Below are positions 11,301 through 22,639 of a stretch of DNA of 64,000 nt, piece by piece. Below the pieces are notes generated by a model. That model worked only from the letters and a program-made list of their open reading frames with translations, was not told the origin of the DNA and made no database searches. The position numbers were made by a program, and so were the translations under genes. Numbering within the stretch: the first letter of the stretch is position 1; every line of letters begins with the position of its first letter. The stretch spans positions 62,001 through 126,000 of the forward strand of contig JBBHKE010001495.1 of NCBI GenBank assembly GCA_037447655.1, given 5' to 3'. This stretch comes from Zygnema cylindricum (Eukaryota; Streptophyta; Zygnematophyceae; Zygnematales; Zygnemataceae).

Positions 11301-11469
11301 CTTTTGCCTTGCAGGACAAAAAAGTACGGTTGTACTGCCCACACGTGGCAGAAATATGCTTCCAGGAGGCCATCAGAACAGCAGAAGTGGCAAGGGGAGC
11401 GGGGGAAGAGGAGGAAGGGGAGGAGGAGGGGAGGGAGGAGGCCTCGCAAGAGGCAGAGGGAGAAGCCAT
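8296..11469 (-). CDS. NDUFA8: NADH dehydrogenase 1 alpha subcomplex subunit 8 (complex I, CHCH protein)
   Basis: Two exons on the minus strand: 11469-11240 and 8425-8296, joined through GT at 11239-11238 and AG at 8427-8426; the product is 119 residues. The protein is an accessory subunit of mitochondrial complex I on the intermembrane-space side. Twin-cysteine motifs are visible: three CX9C pairs (the first in CGQYNRTFLSC, one in CVEEGGKVTTC, one in CPKSMDAYSSC) and a final CX10C in CRKQQKDFEKDC, ending in CPL as plant homologues do. The segment TSAVLMASWKHISATC matches the plant N-terminal region; the preceding Ser/Pro-rich ~27 residues are an extension of uncertain status. Splicing restores GLLKELNQKCPK exactly across the junction. 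The 2.8-kb intron is pyrimidine-rich on this strand near both ends and contains repeated copies of the exon 2 start. Confidence 0.92.
8500..9165 (-). repeat. array of degenerate exon-2 start copies in the NDUFA8 intron
   Basis: At least seven copies of the 5' edge of exon 2 together with its splice acceptor lie upstream of the functional exon: about 8501-8546, 8598-8628, 8682-8730, 8768-8798, 8850-8905, 8945-8965, 9013-9033 and 9143-9165. Each is preceded, on the minus strand, by a CT-rich tract ending in CCAG or similar. The longest copies still encode recognisable LKELNQ-C-PKS-like remnants with stops, e.g. a stop in place of the Lys codon in the 8501 copy. Confidence 0.8.
9260..11100. other. 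NDUFA8 intron, remaining part
   Basis: Intronic AT-rich sequence without a gene. It contains a CCCT-rich tract around 10356-10402 and short stretches rich in GTAC motifs. Small ORFs here are random. Confidence 0.6.
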
Positions 11470-11560
11470 TTGATGAGGGAAAGAGAGGAGGGAGAGTGGA
11501 GGGAGAGAGAGGGAGAGGGAGGGAGAGAGACAGGGTGAGAAGTGTGATGGGAGAGAGGGA
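11130..11560. repeat. purine-rich (GGGAGA)n tracts around NDUFA8 exon 1
   Basis: Low-complexity GA-rich sequence at 11130-11225 (first part of the intron on the minus strand) and 11390-11560 (exon 1 Ser/Pro codons and upstream). Just beyond, 11603-11640 holds a few TTAGGG-like units, too few and imperfect to call a telomeric array. Confidence 0.7.
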
Positions 11561-11963
11561 CGAGAGAGGAGCGAAGGTGAGAGTGACTGGGAGGAGGAGA
11601 GCGTGTGTGATTGTTAGGGTTATCGTTAGGGTTAGGGTAAGAGTAACAATGAGGGTTTAGAGGATTTGAAGGATGCCAATGGATTGCCTGCAAAAAAAAT
11701 AAAAAAGTGGAGAAAGAAACAGAGGGGAAAAGAAAAGGAAAAAAAGAAGAGGAAAAAGAGAAGATAAAAAAAAGTAGAGGAGAAAAGTATAGGAAAAAAA
11801 AGAAAAGGAAATGCAGAAGTCAGTATTTACTTTAGGATTTGTTTTAGGGTTTGTTTAACTTGGAGCTTCACTACATTGTTATAGGTTTATGATTAGGATT
11901 TAAGACAGCTGGATTCTGTAGGGGCTAGGTTAGGGTTTTACTTTTCATATCATTTCAATACAC

Positions 11964-12183
11964 TACACCATGAATCGTTATTAGTGTCAAGGTTTTTTTT
12001 GCCACTTAAAACATCTTTTATCCGTACACACTTGTCCGATTATCAATTTGAGACCGCCAATCGGAAGCTGAGAATCTTACCTTTCAATCGCAACCGTCAG
12101 ATCCACAATCCGACAAGTGTGTACGGAGAAAAGATGTTTTAAGCGGCAAAAAAACATTAACCCTAATAGCGATTCACGGTGTA
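11964..12183. mobile_element. TA-type MITE
   Basis: Element 11966-12181, bordered by TA, ends CACCATGAATCGTTATTAGT and CCTAATAGCGATTCACGGTG (inverted). From 12002 onward it is identical to the element at 6661-6876, but its first ~36 bp differ, so the duplication break lies inside the MITE. Confidence 0.75.
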
Positions 12184-12808
12184 GGCGCGGATGCAATGCA
12201 TCTGTACGGACGAAACAGTCGCCAACCATCCTATTGTACGGTTGTGGATTCTGTCTGTATGGCTAATTGGAGCCACAAAAATGATATTATCAATTATATT
12301 TATGAATCCTTTGTGAGCATTGGTTTGGCTTGTTGCGTGTGTTGATTCTGGAGAGGATCAGGTGAACCACAAAGATTACAGGATATTTGTCTTTTACCTG
12401 CGGTGTAGAATCATCCGTACACTATTTTTTTGTTCGCATATTCGGCAATTTGGCATCATAGAGAAGAGTATTAAACCTGGATAACGACAAAAAAGACATC
12501 ATCTTTCGGAAAAAGTTATACATTTTTAAATTTGTCGGATCACATCCTGCGTTCTATACTTATTCTTCTACTTGCCAATATTGCCACGTTGCAGCCTGTT
12601 ATTTGCAAAACGATAAGAGATGCATCTTCATGCAGACGCGCCGAATACAATATCTATTTTTTCGAGATCGACAAAAATATCAAGCCTGTGGTCCCAAATC
12701 GTAAAACCAAATATGATTGGCCATGCTGATCTTGCCGTGATGTTCCTTCCAAAAACTGGATCACGCATGCGCATGTCGCTCCCTGAGCAAATGTCCTCTC
12801 GCCAGCGC
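12002..12808 (+). repeat. direct repeat, copy 2 (807 bp), right of NDUFA8
   Basis: Partner of 6697-7503. Similarity stops abruptly after CGCCAGCGC at 12808, where copy 1 continues into TTTTTTCC. Contains the same 65-codon frame at 12532-12726. Confidence 0.9.
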
Positions 12809-13492
12809 GATTATTCGCGTGCCATGATTTCGTGAAGCTGATTCGACGGCAGAAATCTGCTGCATGTAACGGCGATGGTAACTCGACCAAAAAGGAAAAG
12901 TGTTGAAACAACGGTCACCAAAAAAATGTTTTTCTAATAAGAACCGTACACTATCGTACCGTATACACGATTCATTTGACGGTCAAGATAGCAGCTGTAC
13001 AAAAATAGGTCTCAAATTTCGCATTTGCCGTGTGTACTTTCTCCTCCCGGCTCTTAACCCTATGTGTACCTTATCGTACCTCCGATGATGAACGCTCTGT
13101 AGTCTGTAACTCTCTACAGAAACGTTTGGTCTCCAAAAGTACATCCGGACGCACGGTCGTACGGATACAGTGGACATGTACTGTACTGTACCTTCAGCTT
13201 TTGGCCTGTCAGCCTTCAGCCTTGCATATCCTTTTTCCTATAAAGTGAGAGCAAGCCATGATTAGGTATTCTAAAAACCTCTCCTCTCTTACCTTTCAAT
13301 TACAAATCATCCTATTATCAAAAACTAGAGCTCTAGAGTTTTAAATATACTTTATTACTACTATTACTACTATTTACTCTTTTTCATCGTTTGTTGTCTA
13401 TTTCTTTTACTTCACTTTTATAATTTTTTTTTGCTGAAACCTTTATTTGCAGAAAACTTAGTTGCATTTGAGACCAAAATCTGGATTGACAC
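12809..13492. other. upstream region of the first paralogous gene
   Basis: No gene seen. A CTATAAAG sequence at 13239-13246 could be a TATA element, and the pyrimidine-rich leader that follows fits a 5' untranslated region for the gene starting at 13493/13499. That assignment is inference. Confidence 0.35.
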
Positions 13493-14985
13493 GTGTCTAT
13501 GGCTATCTGTCCTTCGAGATTCGCCAATCAGAACGGAGATGTTAATGAAGTAGAAAGGAAATTCTCAAAAATGAATGAGAGTTCTGTTTCTATTTCTACC
13601 AGCAGTAAATCTCAGGAGGAAAATTGCTCACCCGGAGCCTCAGATGAAGAAAATATGGAACTAAGAAGCATGTTTTTTACGGAATCCGAGTCTTTAACCA
13701 GTAAATCAAGCGATTATTCAGTTTTAGATTCGTTTTCAGACCTAAATATGAATCAGTTTACGGACACAGATTCTGAAACTGTTTCTGGATCGTTGGATCT
13801 CGGATTCTCATCTGAAGAGGAAGATTCTGAATCTTATTATATGACTGAAAACCACACTGTTTACCAAAAAGGGAGGAAAAAAATGAGTAAATCCGGAAAA
13901 TCCGGCTCAGTTTCCTCCACAGAGGAAGTTCACAGTTCCGGAAATTACGGAGAAGGGGCAGAAGGTGACGAAGGTGACGACGAGAAAAGACAAAACCGAG
14001 ATGTTTTCTGTACAAAGGGATCTTTTAAACCCGAGCTTGAAGATAATAGTGACTGGGATAATCTTTCTTGGAGGTATTTGATAAATATGCCGGAGGCTGA
14101 AAACCTTCAAAGAGCAAGAAGTTGGTCGGCGGAAGAAATTAAAGCTTCGGAAGGGGTGAAGCGATCGTCTCGAAGAAAGAGCTGTTGCGATCCTGGTAAG
14201 TTTTTTAAAAAGTATGATTTTTTTTTAGTAAATGTTTAGTAGAATGTAATAAATGTGATCATTTGATGTGATTTTATGGACTTAGTACCAGAATGTAGAA
14301 TGTCTCCTAATGATGAAATGTAATTTTTTTCAAAACTGCTGATTCCACCTTTACTGTATTGCAAGTAATCATCTGGTACTGGTGGTTCTTCATTCTTATG
14401 CTTTCTTGTTTTATAAAACTTATTGTTTCTGGTATGCATATTCTTGTCTGATGCTGATTATTCTCTCTTAGTTGTATTATCCGGAATAGATAAGCTCGTA
14501 TGTGCTTGCAAATTCTTGTCCAATGTCACTTGTGCCATTCTTATTGTATGTGGTATTCTAACTGTTGTCCGATGCTGACTATTCTCTGTCAGATTCTGAT
14601 TATTCTTTGTCCAATTCTGATTATTTTGTAAGATGCTGTTTATTCTTCGTCCGATGCTGATTATGCCGTCTTGTCGCGTGTGCTGGCAGAGGAGCTGCGC
14701 AAGCTGTGTTCCTTGGAGCGAATCCGTGCGGCCCGGGAGCGAGTGCAGGATGCGGCGCTGCAGCTGGTAGAGGCGCAGTTGAGAGTGCAGGAGGTGCAGC
14801 GAAGGCAGAGCATGGAGGACCAGACAGGAGAGGGAAGAGAAGCGAGAGAGACGAAAGAAGCGAAAGATGCAAAAGAGACAAAAGAGGCGAAAGAATCGAA
14901 AGAGGTTTTGCCGAGGAGGATGCCGAAAGCGACAAGGATGTTGACAGAGTGGCTATCAGGGAGAAGCAGAGGGAGTCAGAGGTAG
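13493..14985 (+). CDS. unrecognised acidic protein, paralogue 1
   Basis: Two exons, 13493-14195 and 14690-14985, joined through GTAAG at 14196 and CAG at 14687-14689 in phase 1. I do not recognise the family. The first exon encodes a Ser/Glu/Asp-rich, probably disordered protein ending in a conserved block DWDNLSWRYLINMPEAE. The second exon, much more GC-rich, encodes a predicted helix beginning EELRKLCSLERIRAARERVQ and rich in Leu/Glu/Arg/Gln, so a coiled coil is likely. A Lys/Glu repeat (ETKEAKDAKETKEAKESKE) and a WLSGRSRG C-terminus follow. Met at 13493 or 13499 could start the protein; the second aligns with MAI of the paralogue. The neighbouring gene at 19594-18152 is the convergent paralogue. 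The structure is supported by identical intron phase in both genes. Confidence 0.72.
14560..14670 (+). repeat. intronic minisatellite (GATGCTGATTATTCT units), paralogue 1
   Basis: About four to five imperfect ~22-25-bp units related to CCGATGCTGATTATTCTTTG run up to the splice acceptor at 14689. The same unit, inverted, occupies the intron of the paralogue at 18425-18600. Confidence 0.75.
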
Positions 14986-16440
14986 ATGGGAATTGAGTTT
15001 GTTTGGTCGGAGGTTTCGTGCGAGAAGTGTGTCGGTTTATCATGGAGGAAGAAGGGAGAGAGGGGGAGGGAGAGAGGGAAGGTCGCCTTATCGTGTAAAT
15101 GCCATCGATTTCCGGGGCCACAAGTTGGAGATGTGGGAATTTTGCACCAGTACCCATCAAAGTTTACTACTATATATTGTGGAGAGAGGAGGGAGTATAC
15201 AGTTTAGAGGAAAAACTTTTCAAATTCTTCAAATTCTTTTATTGATGAGACGGATTCGTTTTCAACAACTTATGATCCTTAGATTGTTAAGGAGAGTGAA
15301 CAAAATTAGTAGTAATTGTTAGTTAAAAACCATTGTTTTTTTCTTTTCCGTCTTTCCCGGGCAGGTGAAAGTTCTCTCTTCAGGAACAAATGCACCTTTT
15401 TTTTAAGCACTGATGAAGTGATGAATAAAAAGAGAATAACACCACTTTTTTGATTGAGAGGGCAGAAAAGCATCCCATATAAATCAATAAAGGAGTAAGT
15501 TTACCTTTTATTGATTCACAGAGTAGTTAAAGTGTTTAGTGAATAATGTGAATGGTTTCACATTGTTGGTAAATAGTGAAGTTTTACAGAGAACGGAACG
15601 GCGGCACAGAATCTTTCAGTTTTTGAATGTACATTTGAGACCCATTGACTTTGTTTTCAGTTTACCCACATTAATGAGGTTTTACTTTTTGAATTTGTAG
15701 TTCTTAACGCCCATTTTGATAAAGGGCATTTGTTTTTTGTTTTGTAGACTTCAACTAAAAAACAACTAAAAAACATTCTTTACCATCTTTTCGGTCTTCC
15801 TCTGTACTCTTTTTCCAGAGAATTCCATTTTTTATTAAAATTTCTTTACTGTGAAATGAAAGTTGGTATTTTTATTCTCTTTGCTGTGGTGCGGTTCGGT
15901 CATAATTTTTTTCCATTTTTTTGTTAAAACCTCTTTACAGTGGAATGAAAATGGTGTTTTTTTTTCTTCTCTACTTTTTCAAATTACTGAGCCATGTTGC
16001 CAGTTTCATTGAGTTGTTTTTTGTGGTTCTTGATTAAAAAAAAATGGTACTCTCGCTCTCCCTCTCTCCTTCTCCCTCTCCCTCTCCTTCTAAAGTATAT
16101 TCTAAAGAATATTCTTCTCTTCTCTTTACTTCTTTTCTGCCTTTCGTTTATTTCTTTTGTCAATTTCTACTTCTATTCTGGAATTATATCTGTTTCTCGA
16201 CTAAAACGATTTAGTTGTTACTTTATGATTGTGCGGGATTTAGAAAAAGATGGTTTGTTTGGTTAGAAGTTAAAAACCATTAATTCTGCTTTATTGCATT
16301 AAATGATAGCGTAGCTTCTCATGAGGATATCAAGATACTTCAAATGGATTTTCTCTGACGGTCATTTTTTCTTTTTTTAGTTGGTAAGAGGGTAAAAACG
16401 ACACCGCTCATTGTAACTACTTATTAGTGTTTAAACGGTT
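14986..16440. other. 3' flank of paralogue 1, no gene seen
   Basis: Probable 3' untranslated region followed by AT-rich intergenic DNA. A CT-rich stretch lies at 16050-16092. The ORF at 15994-16266 has no recognisable domain. Confidence 0.4.
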
Positions 16441-16546
16441 TTTTTGCCGGTTGAATCATCTCTTTTCCGTGCCCCATTTGATTGTCAAAAACGATGTTTT
16501 TACTTTTTAGTGGCGAAAAAAAAATTGTGACGCAACCCGACATCCA

Positions 16547-16740
16547 CCACGAGGCCGAGGTTGCAATCGGGTACCCAAATCTGTCCGTACCCTATTTTTA
16601 TTTTTATTTTTTTTGAATTACCCGGCCGAATCCGGCCGGTCCTCACAATTTGGCACGCGAATACATTCCGGATTCGACGCGGCCGGCCGGGAACAAATCG
16701 GGTGCGAATCGGGTACCCGATTGCGACCTCTGCCTCGAGG
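16547..16740. mobile_element. small hAT-like element (GAGGTYGCAA family), short copy
   Basis: Element about 16555-16732. Left end CCGAGGTTGCAATCGGGTAC and right end GGTACCCGATTGCGACCTCT (inverted). Flanks CCACGAGG and CCTCGAGG match at 7 of 8 positions, consistent with an aged 8-bp duplication. Ends and interior resemble the element at 34169-34636. Confidence 0.6.
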
Positions 16741-16944
16741 TGGATGTGGGTGCCTCGAGGCGCTATGCGATTTCAACGCGTGGATTCGACTTTTAATGAC
16801 AATCCGTGACATATTGTCACAGAGGCCGATTCACCAAGGGGGTCCGGCAAACAGTGGGAGCCATACTGAAGATGGCAAATAATTCCTAGAGAGTAGACTT
16901 GTGGCAGCTTATGCATTGATGTCATGAACTGAATGGTCAACTGT

Positions 16945-17200
16945 TAGTTATGATGATGTTAATGTCGATGTCGATGTCGATTTTTACATCGATGTCAATG
17001 TCGATGTCGATGTCGATGTCGATGTCGATGTCAATGTCGATGTCGATGTCAATGTCGTTGTCGATGTCAATGTAAATGTCGATGTCGATGTCAATGTCAA
17101 TATCGATGTCGATGTCAATGTCGATGTCGATGGCAATGGCGAGCTCAATGTCGATGTCGATGTCAATATCGATGTCGATTTTTATGTCGATGTCGATGCA
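16945..17200. repeat. (GATGTC)n / (GATGTCAAT)n microsatellite
   Basis: About 250 bp of hexamer-based repeats GATGTC, interspersed with AATGTC variants. It opens a long but meaningless Ser/Thr reading frame on the minus strand. Confidence 0.95.
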
Positions 17201-17239
17201 ACAGTATTAGGTGATGAAAAAATTGTTGCAAGATTGGGA

Positions 17240-17412
17240 CATACAGGGGAGAGAGAGACAAAGAGAGAGAGAAAGAGGGGGAGGGGGAGAGAGGGAGGGA
17301 GGGAGGGAAGGAGGGAGAGAGGTAGGGAGTGAGAGAGATGAGAGATGGAGAAAGGGAGAGAGAGCGAGAGAAGATAAGAGAGAGGGAGAGTGAAAGGGAG
17401 AGAGAGAATGTA
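17240..17412. repeat. purine-rich GAGAGG/GGGA low-complexity tract
   Basis: A nearly uninterrupted run of G and A. ORFs over it in several frames are artefacts. Confidence 0.9.
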
Positions 17413-18151
17413 TACAGACAAAAAAGCACAACATTTTAATGAGAAAATGAGTTTTGACGAGAGAAAAACAAAATCAACATATAATCACAGTAGAAGCATT
17501 GCGAATCTGGTCGGATCCAGGTTAAAAACTTCGAAAAAATTCCATTAAATTTATCTTATCTAAAGCTCAAATCAGCTTGAGCTTACATGTTCACAAAGAG
17601 TGCAAAGAAGCCTACTCTTTTCAAACTAATGTTTATTTCTACCATTCTAAGGATCAATTTTAACCTATCTCAATTTTGAAGAGAAAAACTAATGGAAGTG
17701 TAAACTCGAAAATGAATGTAAGTTTTAGCAACAAGGACCCTTTGGTTCAAGTCGCTCTATTTACATAATCTATTTTCAATCTCAGTTTTAAATAAACCAT
17801 ATTTGTGAAAATGGCGTACTAACACACAAATACTAATTGCACGATAAATGAATGGGCACGTAATGTAAAAAAATCAATAAACTCTAAGTGACTCCTCACT
17901 AATAATCACTACTTTCTCTATTCCCTTAGGTTAGGAAACGCACACAGACCTTTCTGCTTTTCCTCTGCAATACTTTTCAAAATCATATTACAAAGTTATA
18001 ACACTCCTCCAGGTTCTTCACTGGATTCTGAGTTAGAATCTTTCCTAGTATAATTTTATTTCCATTACTACTGGTAATGTATACATCATATATATGATGT
18101 ATATACTCCTTTTTTATCGAATCTCCCATCACAATCATTCACGGTTTACTT
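17413..18151. other. intergenic, 3' flank of paralogue 2
   Basis: AT-rich, no gene seen. Contains a short palindrome ATACATCATATATATGATGTAT at 18079-18101, written here only as a position-marked dyad around TATATA. Confidence 0.4.
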
Positions 18152-19594
18152 TTAAGTCATCTTTGTTACTGTTCTGCTCCTCCCGGTCAGCCAATCCGCC
18201 AACATTTGTGCAGTTACTGTCCTCCAACTTGGTGAAACCTCTTTTGATTCTTTTGTCTCTCTCCTCTCTACTGTATAATCCTCCATGATCTGCATTCGCT
18301 GCACCTCCTGCACTCTCAGCTGCGCCTCCACCAGCTGCAGCGCCGCATCCTGCACTCGCTCCCGGGCCGCTCGGATTCGCTCCAAGGAACACAGCTTGCG
18401 CAGCTCCTCTGCCACCACATAATACAAGACGCCATAATCAGCATCGGACGAAGAATTAACAGCATCTTACAAAGAATAATCAGCATTGGACAAAGAATAA
18501 TCAGAATCCGACAGAGAATAGTCAGCAAGACAAATGACAACAGGCATCGGATAAAGAATAATCAGCATCTGACAAAGAATAATCAGCATCAGAAAATGAA
18601 TAAAACATCAAAGCGTTACACCAGATCGAGACATGGCCAGATTGAGAGTTCTTCTCGTGACAATACTGTACAAGCTAATATCCGGTAACGAGCCTCACGA
18701 ATGAGGACATAAACGGGAAATACACGGAATTACAACTCCACTTGAGTCGATAAAAATATTTCAAGCACAAAGACATTCATGTCGACTTTCTCTCTCCTAG
18801 TCTGCCAACTAATCGGCAAGCAAATCAGCATACAAGTGAACCAGGTTTCAGTTTTTTTATTGTTTTGTTTTCATGCAAGACTACTCACCACAGCTTTTAT
18901 TCCTTCCAACTGATGTTGAACATGCGTCTGATGGCCGACTTTCTACTGTGCCTGACCAGGTACTTTGTCTCCTTATATCATTCTCTTTCTCAGACATCGC
19001 CAGGGTGTAACGCCACGAGAGGTTCTCCCAGTCATTATCCACAGATTTAGAAATTTCCTCTGAACAGTCTTGCACTTCGTCTCCTTTTCCTTTTTCCACG
19101 TCCTTTTGTTTTCCATCGTCAATGTAAACTATGGCTGACTGGAAGGAGACTTGGCGACCGGATTTCTGTTTCCGTGAAACTGTTCTATGCTCTCCAGTTT
19201 TGTTATTAGTAACACGTTTTCTCCTGCTTCTGTTGGCAGTGCCAGTAGCAAACAATTCCGCACTTTCTTCATCAGAAATAGAATCATAATCCGACAAATT
19301 GAAAACTGAGTTTGTCTCAGAATATAGATTTCCACAACTTTCAGAAGATTTGTTGGTGAGGTAGGACGCAGATTTAGAATTGGTGAAGGTTCTGCGTTTG
19401 AAGTCTAATTTCTCATCTTCGAGGTAAACTTGAGATTCATAGCTGGACTCAAAATTTATAGATGGACAGGAATCTCCTTGGCAACTATTGGCAGAAACAG
19501 AGGGAGGAAGAGGAGAAATTTTATGAGAAGAGCACTCATTTCTGACTTGGCAAGTCTCTGATATCTGAGGAAGAATAGCCATGAATGGATCCAA
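18152..19594 (-). CDS. unrecognised acidic protein, paralogue 2
   Basis: Minus strand, exons 19594-18889 and 18408-18152, joined through GTGAG (18888 downward) and AG at 18410-18409 in phase 1, exactly as in paralogue 1. Exon 1 encodes a Ser/Asn/Lys-rich acidic region with only patchy similarity to paralogue 1 (SLTSKSSD versus SYLTNKSSE, DWENLSWRYTLAMSEKEN versus DWDNLSWRYLINMPEAEN). Exon 2 is nearly identical for its first ~130 nt (EELRKLCSLERIRAARERVQ onward), then diverges, with a shortened Lys/Glu segment and a WLTGRSR C-terminus. MDPFMAI is the longest start; MAI would match the paralogue. Family and function unknown; a disordered N-terminal half plus a short coiled coil suggests a scaffold or binding protein, as inference only. 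Confidence 0.72.
18425..18600 (-). repeat. intronic minisatellite, paralogue 2
   Basis: Six or seven imperfect units of AGAATAATCAGCATCGGACA (minus-strand TGTCCGATGCTGATTATTCT), next to the acceptor of exon 2. Homologous in sequence and position to the array in the paralogue's intron. Confidence 0.78.
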
Positions 19595-22500
19595 GAAAAA
19601 TCTTCCTTTTGGAACTAGAAGCTTTATGATTCAACAGCTTTAGAAAAAATGCAAAACTAAAAGCAGGAAAGCAGTGATTTGAAAGACAATATCGACCAAA
19701 ACTTAACAAGAAAGATGTCAAATATGGAAGCAAACCGAGAGGATCAGGTTAAGAACGTGCTCAGAAAAGAAAGCGGCAATAGGCGGGTTTGGGGTTCAGA
19801 AAATTTGAAATCAAGCCATTGCAATGGTGATTGCATAGAAGATGACGCAGAAATTTGAGTATTTGAACATGGAAGCAAAATTCAAATTATTCAAAAAAAT
19901 AGAAGTAACGTGTGGTTCTGCAATTGCCGTCAGTAAACCGACGCACTTTATTTATGCCACCATTTGAATCCACTGTCAAGGGGGATGCGTACGAACGTAC
20001 GGATGCTAGTACAAAAATATTTCTCTACAGTACGATACTTGTGACCTATTCGGCGTTTTCGTTGGCGACAGTACGTAGCCCCACGGACAAGATCTATAAA
20101 TGTTTGTTCTTAATTGTATAGATATTACGTAAAGGTACATAAAGGTACAGAAAGGTACAGAAAAAGAACTATTGATTGTACTCTTTTTTGTAATTTTTGC
20201 GTGAATTCGACGTTTGGTGAAGCTGATCCGTTTTCAAACCTTTCAGGTAAAAGGGTTCTGACTACTGAGCCTCCGCAACATAAATGTTGTCTGTTAATCG
20301 TACGGGTGAAGCTCCCTTGAGCGCTTTTCCTGCCTGAAGTGTTGTCGTTAGTGCGTAGCAAATATTTCCAAAATAGTGACTACAGTTCGATGGACGTCAA
20401 TTTGCTGATATGTTCGAGGAACCAGTTGAGCACGCGCGATATTTTGATACTCACTAACACGTGTGACTGCACGATTGCTCAATCGGAACTATTGACTACT
20501 AGTCCCACGAACGTGTCAAATCGTATCTTCATTACTGATATGCAGAATCTTCTGTAGAATCCCTTTTTAATATATATCTACAGAATCTGGCCAAGAATCA
20601 GCATAAACAATTACCTTGCGTCGCGTGTCCATTGAAAATTTTAAATGGACGTAGTCAAAAATACAAAGAAAAAAGGTAAATTGCGTAAAAAGGAAATCGT
20701 ACGTATTTATGTCTACCTGTCAGGATTTAAATGGTTCAAAATATTCCAGGTACAGTACTATAGTTTTAAGGCGTCGTTCGATCTGTCCTTTGTTTCGTCC
20801 ATTGCCTTGTGTCAAAAATAATCATCCCTGCCCGTAGAAGATGAAATTTTCAATTCTACCCGCGATCGTGATGCTGATGAATACGTCAACATTTCAGTCG
20901 TTAGCATAAAAACGATTCTACACAATTCTGATTCGCAATCATTTTGTCAGCAAACCAGTTCTGCTCGGTCAGAAAATCCCTGGGACCGGGGGGCATTAGT
21001 AGTAAATATGAAGCATTAACATACCGCTACTGTACTGTCATTCTATAGCCGCGCCTCCATTCGGTCGCTTTTGCCGGTCAGGATATTGCAATTTTGGCCG
21101 TCTATTCAGATTCTGTGTCTGAAATCGGAGGGTGAGCAACGCTCTGGCATGATTGAATGAACCAGAATGCGGAAATAGAGCCGAGCTACAGCAGATTTTC
21201 GTTCACACTTGCGGAAAAATCTCATAGAAGATGCAAGTTACCTACTCTGACGGTGTTCCCGTATCTTGTCAAAAATCAGCACTATTACCAGGAATTTAGA
21301 GCCGAATATGCCTGAATACAAAATTCACACTCAAGATGTCACACCTCTTGTACGGTAACCGTTACTAAAAGAATAGTGCATCAATCATCAGATGCAGTTA
21401 AAACGAAGATACCGCGCAAGTAAATCGGCCACAAGTGTACAATCTACAGAAAGTTTGTCGGGCTGTCGTTACTTGTTTGTTTCATACGTGCGAAACTATT
21501 GCAATCGTGACTTGTTTAGGTGTATAAAATATATAGAGATTCCAACTGTTTTCGCACATTTTAATTACAGTACGGTCCAAACATCTTTGGGCAGCCGGAA
21601 ACGCCTCATATAGACGGTCGTCCGTCAGTGGAGCAGGGACAAAGACAAAAAGCCGCCCGCCGTACCAAAGAGCATGCCAGATTCAAAGAATCCAAATTTG
21701 GAACGTGCGAACTAAAGCGTGGCAGTCCGGGATTGGGAACGTAAATTTCCAGGGGGCTCGGCTCCTCGAGCGATGTCATAAACAATTATGGAAATGGTAT
21801 TATTACCGTCCGATTCAGTTTCGGCAACAATCGGGCGGCTGAAAATTGCATTCACGAGATTGTTTGAGCAGGAACGCGCAGAATCACAACTGAACCCTAA
21901 ATGCTTGTACGGAGGAACGACGATTTTGTGTGACAATTTGCTGGCGTACGGTCGACCACCGTACGGTAGATCAAACCCTAGATTTCAAAAGTGTCAACAG
22001 TATCAATTCTGTTTGGGCTGGGTCCATAAAATGCTCATTGAATACAGTTAAAAATGGACCTGCAAAAGATCAATGATTGGAATAGCCGCAGAAACCTCGC
22101 AGACTTGCTATTTCAACAAATTAGGGAAAATTAAAAAAAAAAAAAAACAGAAATCACTAAATAATAAATATGCCCTTAAAATTTTGAGAAACTTTTTTAT
22201 CTCTGTAAGCAGGAAGTTCATTCGCCCACAATTCGGAATAAACTCCAGGAAAAAAAATAGAGGTGTAAAAAAAGTAAACAACCATAAGAAAACATTTTCA
22301 CATTTTTCTGTTTTTTCTCGTTCTTCATTTTATTTTTGTTTGTAATGACAGGCAGGGGAATTCTGATTGGCCCAAGTTTTGACCCGATTCCTGCAATCGG
22401 CCCATAAATCGGCTCATAACACAAAAACGAGCGTCTTTTCGCGCGCAAATTGGCCCATTGAGCTCTAACACGTGTTTCCAAACCAAGCTATGACGACGGC
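19595..22500. other. non-coding, no gene seen
   Basis: 5' flank of paralogue 2 followed by ~2.5 kb with scattered GTACGG motifs. The ORFs at 20114-20557 and 21392-22051 show no recognised motif or codon structure. Possibly decayed repeats. Confidence 0.4.
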
Positions 22501-22639
22501 TTTGCGCACTAAACATCCTATAGTACACATTTTTTCATACTAAAATTAATTTTGCATAGAAAATCTACGACGTCGTCGCACTTTACGACGCGGAAACGCT
22601 GGTTCAAAAGGACCGGAGCCCCTTTCATTTTGACGTCGC

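Noticed and set aside
11603-11640. Telomeric repeat array
   Set aside because: Only three or four TTAGGG-like units with interruptions; the usual land-plant telomere is TTTAGGG.
11961-12183. CACTA-type transposon (sequence begins CACTACACC)
   Set aside because: Other members of the same family begin TACACCG after unrelated bases (CAG, CTG, ACC), so CACTA is not part of the conserved end. TA borders fit better.
7227-12729. Identical 65-codon ORF (7227 and 12532) as a conserved small secreted protein
   Set aside because: The identity extends over the whole 807-bp repeat, so recent duplication explains it; there is no independent sign of coding selection.
6697-12808. LTR retrotransposon with NDUFA8 as cargo
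   Set aside because: The direct repeats lack TG...CA ends, primer-binding site and polypurine tract, and the gene keeps its intron and lies in opposite orientation.
16984-17434. Ser/Thr- and Leu/Ser-rich proteins on the minus strand
   Set aside because: They are translations of the GATGTC and GA repeats.
18079-18101. Terminator hairpin
   Set aside because: A short AT palindrome has no terminator meaning in a nuclear genome.
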